NCBI GenBank assembly: GCA_016285185.1 | Contig: JAEEQG010000094.1 | Location: forward strand, 1-34,459 | DNA length: 34,459 nt | Source: Spirochaetota bacterium | GTDB lineage: Bacteria; Spirochaetota; Spirochaetia; Treponematales; Treponemataceae | Reading direction: 5' to 3' | Shown here: positions 8,045 to 15,332 of the stretch, one piece after another | Layout of the letters: every line of letters begins with the position of its first letter | Position numbering within the stretch: position 1 is the first letter of the stretch | The notes under the pieces: model-generated | What the model was told of the DNA's origin: nothing | Databases searched by the model: none | What the model saw: only the letters and a program-made list of their open reading frames with translations | Made by a program: the position numbers and the translations under genes

Positions 8045-8073
8045 AATATACCAAACATAAGAATTATTGTCAA
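8045..8073 (-). promoter_or_regulatory. Promoter of the regulator-ddh-lysA operon
   Basis: On the minus strand: perfect -35 TTGACA (8068-8073), 17-base spacer, -10 TATATT (8045-8050). This is one of the strongest-looking promoters in the window. Predicted start is near 8038, inside the palindromic operator. Confidence 0.85.
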
Positions 8074-8107
8074 ATTCTGTTCAAGGTTTTTTTACGGAAT
8101 TATCTCT

Positions 8108-9070
8108 TTATTTTTTGAGAGTTCCGTTTTTTTGCATGTAAGTAAAAACTGAATTATCTCCGGTGAAATGTCCTGCTCCTGCAAAGATGAATGTTGTTCC
8201 ACCCTGTTTTAGATAATCAGCGATTTTTTCAGCCCATTTCTTGTTACGATCATTGAACATTTTTTTATAATAATCTTTGTACAACGGATTTTGCTTTATG
8301 TCTTCCTCAAGTTCTTCTGTGTATAATGCTGTAAAAATGTCTGGATCTGCTGAGAGATAGGCTTCGTAGAGCGAAACAAGCTGCATGGTTTCTTCGGTAA
8401 TGTTCTGGAGTGATTTAATACCGTCTTTCAAAAACAATACTTGTTCATCCCAGTTTCCGTATTGTAGAATATCCAGTTGTGTATCAAGTGAATCGAGGCC
8501 TTCCATCTTTATACCTGCCGAATGAGCTTTTGTAATAAAACTGACGTCATAACTCTGTTCTGCAAAAAGCCCTGAACTTTGCAAAAGAATTGTTGACAAA
8601 GTAGAATTCAAAACCCATGGTTCGAACATAGAAAGCGAAGCATAGGTCTGGGCACCGAGAAGTGCTGTTAAAAATTCGTTTTCATCGTCAGTAAGATAAT
8701 CCTTTACAGATTTGTCCTTTGAAAGGCTTGCGATTGTTCTTTTTTGTATTTCGTCCGTATATCGGCCCCAGTCATCCGTGGAAATCTCACCTACGATTCT
8801 GTCAGCGTTTTTCCATGCTGATTCAACAACGTTCGGCAGCGGATAAAGACGATTGTCCGCAACGTGGATAGTTCCCAAAATGTATACTGATGAGGGATTA
8901 CCCTGAGAATCGGTACCTTTGAGCTCCCATAACATGGCTTCGGGATATTTTGAAAGATCAGCTTTTTGTTTTGTGCCTGTTGATGTGGTTGTTGCACAGG
9001 AAACTAGCATAAAGGCAAAGGTTAATATAGAAATTACAGCTGTAAAATTTTTTAATTTTGTTTTTAACAT
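8108..9070 (-). CDS. TraB/GumN family lipoprotein
   Basis: A 320-residue protein starting with a lipoprotein signal (hydrophobic stretch, then LVSC with the lipidated Cys at about residue 25), so it is anchored in an envelope membrane. The mature part matches the TraB/GumN (PrgY-like) family: an early WELKG...SSVYILGTIHVAD with the GxxH motif, and a C-terminal TFIFAGAGHFTGDNSVFTYMQKNG with the second conserved GxxH. These two motifs are proposed metal-binding, protease-like sites; the physiological role in most bacteria is unknown. Size is usual for the family. AAGGAG precedes the ATG at 9070. It is divergent from lysC across a region with a long inverted repeat. No clear terminator follows it, so it may read into the regulator operon. 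Confidence 0.88.
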   Translation of the reverse strand: MLKTKLKNFTAVISILTFAFMLVSCATTTSTGTKQKADLSKYPEAMLWELKGTDSQGNPSSVYILGTIHVADNRLYPLPNVVESAWKNADRIVGEISTDDWGRYTDEIQKRTIASLSKDKSVKDYLTDDENEFLTALLGAQTYASLSMFEPWVLNSTLSTILLQSSGLFAEQSYDVSFITKAHSAGIKMEGLDSLDTQLDILQYGNWDEQVLFLKDGIKSLQNITEETMQLVSLYEAYLSADPDIFTALYTEELEEDIKQNPLYKDYYKKMFNDRNKKWAEKIADYLKQGGTTFIFAGAGHFTGDNSVFTYMQKNGTLKK

Positions 9071-9136
9071 AAGTTCTCCTTGTTATGTGCAAAACTAACA
9101 AATAAAGTTGTTTTTGTCTATGTACTTTTATTACAT

Positions 9137-9183
9137 AAAAAATTCAACAATTTTAAAAAATTGTAAAAATTGTTGAATTTTTT
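9137..9183. repeat. 18-bp perfect inverted repeat between divergent genes
   Basis: Two 18-base arms (9137-9154 and 9166-9183) are perfect reverse complements around an 11-base, A-rich centre; each arm contains TTCAACAA or its complement. It lies between the divergent TraB/GumN gene and lysC, where no terminator is needed. The arm ends overlap possible -35 elements in both directions (TTGAAT read outward from each arm). It may be a shared operator; a fortuitous AT-rich terminator-like structure cannot be excluded. Confidence 0.6.
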
Positions 9184-9185
9184 AC

Positions 9186-9214
9186 TTGTTACAAATTTAT
9201 ATTTATGCTAGATT
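9186..9214 (+). promoter_or_regulatory. Candidate promoter of lysC-dapB
   Basis: -35 TTGTTA (9186-9191), 17-base spacer, extended -10 TGcTAGATT (hexamer 9209-9214). Start of transcription would be near 9221, giving a leader of about 90 bases. An alternative, TTGAAT at 9174-9179 with TTATAT 17 bases further on, is also possible. Confidence 0.55.
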
Positions 9215-9220
9215 GCTTGC

Positions 9221-9309
9221 GACATAAAAAACCCGTGTGGTTTTTCAATTGGAGCGGGATGATACTGGACTGCTCCGACATTTTTTTCTTGTGATAAGGG
9301 GAACGAGCT
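9221..9309 (+). promoter_or_regulatory. lysC leader with two hairpins and a possible attenuator
   Basis: The untranslated leader holds a 7-bp hairpin (AAAAACC / GGTTTTT, 9227-9245) and then a second stem, TTGGAGC / GCTCCGA (9249-9255, 9272-9278, one G-U pair), followed two bases later by seven T residues (9281-9287). The second looks like an intrinsic terminator ahead of the ribosome-binding site AAGGGG (9296-9301). No known lysine-riboswitch core was recognised; at about 90 bases the leader is too short for the classical L-box. Confidence 0.5.
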
Positions 9310-10635
9310 ATGATTGTGATGAAATTTGGAGGTTCTTCTGTTGCAAATGCAGATCGTGTAAAACACGTTGCATCTATTATTAAAAGTTATGCAGACAAGC
9401 GTCCTGTAGTTGTTCTCTCCGCAATGGGCGACACAACCGATTATTTGCTTGATGCTGCTGAAGCAGCTCTTAAAGGGACTGTTGACATTACCGCTGTTGA
9501 AAAGTTGCATAGAGAAACTGCGGCTGCGTTAGATGTGGATGTTGCTCCTATAGAAGAGCTTTTAGACGAGTTAAAATTCCTTTTAACCGGTATTTCAATG
9601 CTACATGAATTAACAAAACGCACCCGTGACTATCTGGTTTCTTTCGGGGAACGTATGTCTGTCAGAATGATGTCTTCATATCTTTCGGCACAAGGAATTC
9701 CTGCAAAGTTTTATGATGCATGGGACATCGGTATTGTTTCTGACTCCAATTTTATGTCGGCAGAACTGTTGGATGAAGTATGGCAGAATATTCCGGTACA
9801 TCTGAATGACTACAAAAGCGGCAAAACAAAAGAAATCCCGATTGTTACAGGCTTTATAGCCAAAGATAAAAACGGTTATATTACGACACTTGGTCGTGGT
9901 GGAAGCGATCTTTCGGCAACAATAATCGGCGCGGCTATGAAAGCCGACGAAATCCAGACATGGAAGGATGTTGACGGAATACTTACAGCCGATCCAAGAA
10001 CTGTCAAAAATGCAAGGTCTGTTCCTGAAGTTACTTATGATGAAGCCGCCGAACTTGCATACTTCGGTGCACAGGTTTTGCATCCGCGTTCCATGAATCC
10101 GTGCAGAATCAGCGGAACACCTGTCCGTGTTAAAAACTCGTATAATATTGACTCTCCCGGTTCTGTGATTCTTCCTGTTCATAAAGGTGAAAAACCTCCT
10201 GTAACGGCAATTACATCTAAGAAAAATGTAACACTTATTGATATTGTTTCTACCAGAATGTTGGGACAGTCTGGATTTTTGGCACATGTTTTCAACCAGT
10301 TTCTCAAATGGGATATAAGTATTGATGTAATCGCTACTTCCGAAGTTTCTGTTTCTCTTACAACAAATACCGACAAGGATTTGTCCGGCTTAAAAAAGGA
10401 TTTGGAACAGTATGCTTCCATCGATATAAAAAATCAAAAATCAATTGTTACAATTATCTGTGATGTTACCAGAACCAGTGAAATACTTCAGGCTGCTTTT
10501 AGTGCATTGCTCAAAGAAAATATTAATGTTCAGATGATTAGCCAGGGTGCTTCAAAGGTTAATATCAGTATGATTTGTGAAGATTCGGAAGTCACAAAAG
10601 TTGTACAGGCTCTACATAAAGCATATTTTGATTAA
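9310..10635 (+). CDS. lysC: Aspartate kinase
   Basis: A 441-residue monofunctional aspartokinase. It phosphorylates L-aspartate, the first committed step to lysine, threonine and methionine. The kinase domain (about 1-280) has KFGGSSVA near the N-terminus, SFGERMSVRMM, and GRGGSDLSATIIGAA; WKDVDGILTADPR is the conserved substrate/ATP segment. Two ACT domains follow (about 300-440; VTLIDIVSTRMLGQSGFLAHVF and VQMISQGASKVNISM), the usual sites of feedback inhibition, probably by lysine. No homoserine dehydrogenase is fused. The ATG has AAGGGG 8 bases upstream. It is followed after 14 bases by dapB, so the two form an operon. Confidence 0.95.
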   Translation: MIVMKFGGSSVANADRVKHVASIIKSYADKRPVVVLSAMGDTTDYLLDAAEAALKGTVDITAVEKLHRETAAALDVDVAPIEELLDELKFLLTGISMLHELTKRTRDYLVSFGERMSVRMMSSYLSAQGIPAKFYDAWDIGIVSDSNFMSAELLDEVWQNIPVHLNDYKSGKTKEIPIVTGFIAKDKNGYITTLGRGGSDLSATIIGAAMKADEIQTWKDVDGILTADPRTVKNARSVPEVTYDEAAELAYFGAQVLHPRSMNPCRISGTPVRVKNSYNIDSPGSVILPVHKGEKPPVTAITSKKNVTLIDIVSTRMLGQSGFLAHVFNQFLKWDISIDVIATSEVSVSLTTNTDKDLSGLKKDLEQYASIDIKNQKSIVTIICDVTRTSEILQAAFSALLKENINVQMISQGASKVNISMICEDSEVTKVVQALHKAYFD

Positions 10636-10649
10636 TTGAGGGTGATTGA

Positions 10650-11420
10650 ATGAAAATAGCGTTGGTCGGTTACGGACAGATGGGACACATGCTGCGTTCT
10701 GTGGCGGAAAAGAAAGGACACGAGATTGTCCTTACTGTTGATCCGATTGCAAAGGATGCGGATGTTAATGCGTCATCACCAGAAGAAATAGCCGCTGCCG
10801 TAAAAAAATCGGGAGCGGAGGGCGTGATTGAATTTACGCATCCTTCTGTTGTAGTGAACAACATAAAAAATCTTCTGCCTTTGCAAATCCCGCTTGTTGT
10901 CGGTACTACCGGCTGGAACGAGCATAAGGACGAAATACGGCAGCTTGTAGAAAAAAATCAGACATATATGTTTCAGGCCGCAAATTATTCAATCGGTGTA
11001 AACTTGTTTTACCGTATTGTTTCGGAAGCGGCACGCCTTGTTTCCTCATACGATGATTACGACTGTGCTTTGTGGGAAGCACATCACACAAAAAAGGCAG
11101 ACAGCCCTTCCGGTACTGCGCTTGAGATTGCTTCTCTCGTAATGCAGAATATGCCTTCAAAAAAAACAATCGTTACCGATGCTTTTCATCAACGTCCATC
11201 ACCGGAACAGCTGCATGTTTCAAGTACGCGTATAGGTTCTGTTCCCGGTACTCACAAGGTTTATTTTGATTCGCCATTTGATACCATTGAACTTACACAC
11301 ACTGTCCGTTCCCGCGAGGGACTTGCGCTTGGTGCCGTCTGTGCATTGGAATGGCTTTCAAAAACTGAAAAAGATAAAAAACTTCCTTGCGGTATGTATA
11401 CAATGAGTGATATGCTATAA
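10650..11420 (+). CDS. dapB: 4-Hydroxy-tetrahydrodipicolinate reductase
   Basis: A 256-residue NAD(P)H-dependent reductase that makes tetrahydrodipicolinate, the substrate of the Ddh enzyme encoded 3.4 kb away. The N-terminal Rossmann motif is VGYGQMG. GTTGW follows, then the catalytic signature EAHHTKKADSPSGTA (paired His plus Lys), and a C-terminal GALCALEWL-like helix (GAVCALEWL). Length is normal. The ATG has GAGGG about 9 bases upstream. The stop codon lies 4 bases before the next gene, so translation of the propeller-cyclase gene may be coupled to dapB. Confidence 0.95.
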   Translation: MKIALVGYGQMGHMLRSVAEKKGHEIVLTVDPIAKDADVNASSPEEIAAAVKKSGAEGVIEFTHPSVVVNNIKNLLPLQIPLVVGTTGWNEHKDEIRQLVEKNQTYMFQAANYSIGVNLFYRIVSEAARLVSSYDDYDCALWEAHHTKKADSPSGTALEIASLVMQNMPSKKTIVTDAFHQRPSPEQLHVSSTRIGSVPGTHKVYFDSPFDTIELTHTVRSREGLALGAVCALEWLSKTEKDKKLPCGMYTMSDML

Positions 11421-11424
11421 GCAT

Positions 11425-14400
11425 ATGCAAAGCAATCGTTTAAAATTTCTGTCAATATCCGTTGTTCTTTTTTTATCAGTTGTTGTAAATCTTTCAGCCG
11501 GTGATATGTGGGCTGGCTATGTAAGCCAGAAGTGGACTTCCGCCAGCGGGCTGCCTGGTAATACTGTAACCGATATAATTCAGGGCAACGATGGTTATAT
11601 GTACATAGGAACTTATGATGGACTTGTACGTTTTGACGGCTGTGAATTCAAGATAATAAATCATACAACGATGGAAAACTTTAACTTTTCCTCTGCTCGT
11701 GCAATTTTTCAGGATTCTAACGGTGTAATGTGGATAGGTTCCAACGACGAGGGCGTTGCCAGAATCGAGGGCAAAAAAGTTACCATGTATACTATCGCCA
11801 ACGGTTTGCCGAATAATTCCATAAGGGCAATCGTCGAAGACAAGCAGCAAAATATTTGGATAGGTACTGCGGATGGAGTTATATACATCACTCCTCAGGG
11901 AAACATTGTAACTCCTTCAGGTCTTGCTGCTTACGGCGATGACAAATGCCTTGTAGTAAGCTTGTATTGTGATACGGCAGGCCGTGTCTGGATGGCCACA
12001 ACAAAAACGCACGGTGTGTATTATTACACTCCCAACAGTCAGACTTTCAAGGCTTATACGGGTTTTAACGCGATAGATTATTCAACGGTAAACGCTGTTG
12101 CACAGGATTCTGACGGTTCTTTTTGGTTCGGGCTTACTCAGCGCGGCGTTGTACATGTCAGTGAGGGAAAAGCCGTACATTACGAAAGTATGAGCGGTTA
12201 TGCAGATGAAACAATCAACCACATTTTTTGTGACAGTAACGGGAACATGTGGTTCGGTACAGAAAAAGGCGTTGCTTTTTTTAAGGACAATGTTTTTGAT
12301 TTTTATACAGAAGAAAAAGGACTGACAAATAACAACGTAAAAAAGATTTTTGAAGATCGCGAAAAAAATATCTGGCTTGCTACTGACAGGGGTGGAATTG
12401 AAAAAATCAGACCGGGACTTTTTACGACCACAAAACTCAATACAACAGTCAACTGCATTGCAATCGGTAAGGATGGTACCATATGGCTCGGTGCGGATAA
12501 CGGGCTTTATTGTGTAAAAAATGATAATTTTGTAGAAAATCCTCTCACAGAGCTTTGCCACGGAATACGAGTAAGACACCTCGTATTCGCTCAGAACGGA
12601 GATTTGCTTGTTAGTACATATTCTGCGCATGGTCAGCTCAGAATGAAGTCTGACGGTCAGATACAGGAGTTCAATACTAAAACAGGACTTTCCGGTGAGG
12701 CGGTCCGTGTCGCGTTGGATGATGCAAAAGGTGATTTTTATATCGGAACAACAAGCGGACTTAACATAATTGATGCCATTACCGGTGAAATAACTCATTT
12801 TGACAAACAGCACAATCTTACGAACGATTATGTTATGTGTCTGTATGAGGCATATGACGGCAAGATCTGGGTGGGAACGGACGGCGGCGGAATTTGTGTT
12901 TTTGATAACGGAAAAGTTTACAAAGTTCTTACAACGGATGATGGTCTTGCTGGAAACGTTATTTTTAAAATAAGCCAGGATAAGGAAGGCAACTACTGGA
13001 TAACAACCGGTACTGGTTTTTCCTGTATTTCTGGAGACAATATAACAAACTATACTGCTGCAAGCGGTTTAACAACAAATTCCGTTTTTCAGATTCTTAT
13101 TGATTATACAGATACGGTTTGGATGACCAGTAACAAGGGAATTTGTTCTACTTCCATGAAAAACCTTAAAGATTATGCCAACAAGGAAAATGATTCCGTT
13201 ACACTGCATTTTTATAACAGAAATGACGGTTTGGATACGGACGGTGTTCCTGCCAATTCTTTGTGCGCATTGGACAATCTCGGCAGAATCTGGTTCCCTC
13301 TTGTAGACGGATATGCTGTTTATGATCCGTTAAAGGTACAGAGCAACAATGTTCTGCCTCCTGTACAGATAGAACAGATCATTGTTGATAATGAGGAAAT
13401 AACCGACTACCATGATGTAATAGAACTTTCACCTAATACAAAGCGTATTGATATCAAATATACGGGGCTTAGTTTTGTATCTTCGGAGCGTGTCAAATTC
13501 AAATACCAGCTTGAAGGCTTTGAAAAAGATTATTCTCCTGAGACTACCGTAAGAACTGTTTCGTACACGAACCTTGCACCTGGAAAATACGTATTTTCAG
13601 TAATGGCTGCAAATACAGACGGATTTTGGAATCCTGTGCCGGTTTCGGTACGGTTTGAAAAAAAACCGCACCTGTATGAGCGAATCAGCTTTTGGATTCT
13701 GGTAAGTGTTGTCTTTATAATGCTTGTTGCCCTGATAATCTATGAGCGTTTTAAGCGCATGAAAAACGAGCAGCTCAAGCTTGAAACCATGATTCAGATA
13801 AAAACAATCGATTTACAGGTAGAAAAAGACAGGGCGGAGATTCTTCTGCACAACATTCTTCCTAATGCTATTGCGGAACGGCTTAAGGTTGAAAAAGACG
13901 TTATAGCTGACGGTTTTGACAATGTTTCGGTATTGTTCACTGATCTTGTAGGATTTACCTCAATAACTTCAAATGTTTCCGCTGATGAACTGGTTTTGGC
14001 TCTAAATGATTTGTTTTCCCGTTTTGACGAGAGGGCTACTGAGTCAGGCATTGAAAAAATAAAAACAATCGGAGACGCGTATATGGCTGTCTGTGGACTG
14101 CCTGAGCCTAATCCCGACCATGCAAAGCTTATTATGCAGTATGCGCAGGGAATGCTGGCGGATTTGGCTGATTACAATTCCACCACAAAGCTTAAGTTCA
14201 AAATGCGTATCGGTATAAATTCGGGAAAAGTTGTTGCCGGTGTTATTGGGCGTACAAAGTTCATCTACGATTTGTGGGGCGACACAGTAAACGTTGCCAG
14301 CCGGATGGAATCAACAGGAATTGCAGGAAAAATCCACGTTTCCGCATCTACTTACGAGCTTTTAAAGGATGAGTTCGCTTTTTCGGCACCGATGATAATT

Positions 14401-14562
14401 GATGTAAAAGGAAAAGGCGCTATGAAAACCTATTTCTTTGACAACGGCACTCCGCTGGATCCGGCTGTTTTCTCCAAACCCGCTGCACCGGACAGAACCT
14501 CCAGGGTTTTGTACGGCGACAATTCCGGCACGCAGGGACAGTTCTTCGGAATCCGTATGTGA
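11425..14562 (+). CDS. Double-propeller sensor fused to adenylate cyclase
   Basis: A 1045-residue membrane sensor enzyme. A signal peptide or anchor (residues 1-26) is followed by about fourteen repeats of the type 'GL..n.v..i..D..G.iWigT..Gv' (about 30-650), enough for two seven-bladed propellers. A Y_Y_Y immunoglobulin-like domain (about 670-745), one membrane helix (about 755-777), a short coiled coil and a class III cyclase domain (about 820-1015) complete it. This is the architecture of hybrid two-component propeller sensors, but with a cyclase in place of the kinase. Metal aspartates are D840 and D884, adenine-selecting K880 and D953, catalytic N956 and R960, so it should make cAMP. The ATG at 11425 is chosen for its signal peptide; no Shine-Dalgarno sequence precedes it, and a GTG at 11407 is the alternative. 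The ligand, perhaps a glycan, is unknown. Confidence 0.9.
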   Translation: MQSNRLKFLSISVVLFLSVVVNLSAGDMWAGYVSQKWTSASGLPGNTVTDIIQGNDGYMYIGTYDGLVRFDGCEFKIINHTTMENFNFSSARAIFQDSNGVMWIGSNDEGVARIEGKKVTMYTIANGLPNNSIRAIVEDKQQNIWIGTADGVIYITPQGNIVTPSGLAAYGDDKCLVVSLYCDTAGRVWMATTKTHGVYYYTPNSQTFKAYTGFNAIDYSTVNAVAQDSDGSFWFGLTQRGVVHVSEGKAVHYESMSGYADETINHIFCDSNGNMWFGTEKGVAFFKDNVFDFYTEEKGLTNNNVKKIFEDREKNIWLATDRGGIEKIRPGLFTTTKLNTTVNCIAIGKDGTIWLGADNGLYCVKNDNFVENPLTELCHGIRVRHLVFAQNGDLLVSTYSAHGQLRMKSDGQIQEFNTKTGLSGEAVRVALDDAKGDFYIGTTSGLNIIDAITGEITHFDKQHNLTNDYVMCLYEAYDGKIWVGTDGGGICVFDNGKVYKVLTTDDGLAGNVIFKISQDKEGNYWITTGTGFSCISGDNITNYTAASGLTTNSVFQILIDYTDTVWMTSNKGICSTSMKNLKDYANKENDSVTLHFYNRNDGLDTDGVPANSLCALDNLGRIWFPLVDGYAVYDPLKVQSNNVLPPVQIEQIIVDNEEITDYHDVIELSPNTKRIDIKYTGLSFVSSERVKFKYQLEGFEKDYSPETTVRTVSYTNLAPGKYVFSVMAANTDGFWNPVPVSVRFEKKPHLYERISFWILVSVVFIMLVALIIYERFKRMKNEQLKLETMIQIKTIDLQVEKDRAEILLHNILPNAIAERLKVEKDVIADGFDNVSVLFTDLVGFTSITSNVSADELVLALNDLFSRFDERATESGIEKIKTIGDAYMAVCGLPEPNPDHAKLIMQYAQGMLADLADYNSTTKLKFKMRIGINSGKVVAGVIGRTKFIYDLWGDTVNVASRMESTGIAGKIHVSASTYELLKDEFAFSAPMIIDVKGKGAMKTYFFDNGTPLDPAVFSKPAAPDRTSRVLYGDNSGTQGQFFGIRM

Positions 14563-14568
14563 GCCGTG

Positions 14569-15312
14569 TTAGTACAGCTTGTGGATTAGTCTGTACGCGA
14601 TTGAGCCGGGTTTGGGGCTTGCAGGGCAGTTGTCGGGATCAAACCACTTTGCGTCCGCAATTTCTTCTTTTTGCAGCTTAAGTTCACCACTTTCGTAGTC
14701 CGCTGTGAATCCTAGCATGAGCTGGTTAGGAAATGGCCAGCTCTGGCTTCCGCGGTAGGTTATATTCTTAACTTTTAGTCCTGTTTCCTCAAAAAGTTCC
14801 CGTTCAACGGCGTGTTCCGCCGATTCTCCCGCTTCAATAAAACCGGCAATGCAGGCGTATATGTCCTGATTGCGGTATGTGTGACGTGCAAGCAGAATCT
14901 TGTTGTCTTTGTTCACAAGGACAATTACACATGGCGCTATTTTTGGAAAAAATTCTCTTCTGCATTCCGGGCATACTCTTGCGGTGAGGGTTTTGTGTTC
15001 TTCAAGTTTTGCACCGCAGCAGCTGCAGTACTGTTCGCTTTGCCGCCAGTTAAAAAGCGACTGTGCGCGGAATGCGTGAAAGTTTTCGTCTTCTGTATGT
15101 GTATTGAAGTACAGTCTTAACGGAACAGCGTTAAAATCCTGCGGAAGGTTGTCTTTTGTCCGTAATCCGAGTACTTTAAGGTCAAATTGTTTTTCTTCAA
15201 AATATTCAGCAAAAGCATTAGTGTCTTTGATTTTCTGCAAATCCGAAAATTCCGGCAGATTGCCGTCCTTGTCCAGAATAATATCTTTTTCACAAAGAAC
15301 ATAGCAGCCCAT
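14569..15312 (-). CDS. nudC: NudC-type NAD+/NADH pyrophosphatase (Nudix)
   Basis: A 247-residue Nudix hydrolase that cleaves NAD(H) to NMN(H) and AMP; NudC enzymes can also remove NAD caps from RNA. A zinc ribbon with C96/C99 and C114/C117 lies before the Nudix box, G157-L179 (GFIEAGES...RELFEETGL), with the metal-binding glutamates intact. The NudC signature SQPWPFPxS appears as SQSWPFPNQ at about 190, close but not perfect. Length is typical. AAGGAG lies before the ATG. It starts 20 bases after the ABC-2 ATPase gene, so it is probably the last gene of that operon. It converges with the propeller cyclase with 6 bases between stops; no terminator was seen there. Confidence 0.9.
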   Translation of the reverse strand: MGCYVLCEKDIILDKDGNLPEFSDLQKIKDTNAFAEYFEEKQFDLKVLGLRTKDNLPQDFNAVPLRLYFNTHTEDENFHAFRAQSLFNWRQSEQYCSCCGAKLEEHKTLTARVCPECRREFFPKIAPCVIVLVNKDNKILLARHTYRNQDIYACIAGFIEAGESAEHAVERELFEETGLKVKNITYRGSQSWPFPNQLMLGFTADYESGELKLQKEEIADAKWFDPDNCPASPKPGSIAYRLIHKLY

Positions 15313-15332
15313 AAAAAACTCCTTATTATGTT

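Noticed and set aside
8094-8133. Hairpin ACGGAA/TTCCGT followed by a T run on the plus strand
   Set aside because: The T run is on the plus strand, where no gene ends; it lies over the 3' end of the minus-strand TraB/GumN gene and the stem is interrupted. It is not a terminator for that gene.
9205-9294. 29-codon open frame in the lysC leader as a possible leader peptide
   Set aside because: Its ATG overlaps the predicted -10 box, it has no ribosome-binding site, and it is not enriched in Lys, Thr or Met.
9676-10287. 203-codon antisense frame opposite lysC
   Set aside because: Cys/Arg/Asn-rich translation typical of the reverse complement of a coding sequence.
12082-12813. 243-codon antisense frame opposite the propeller domain
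   Set aside because: Shadow of a well-supported gene; composition rich in Cys, Ile and Phe, no family resemblance.
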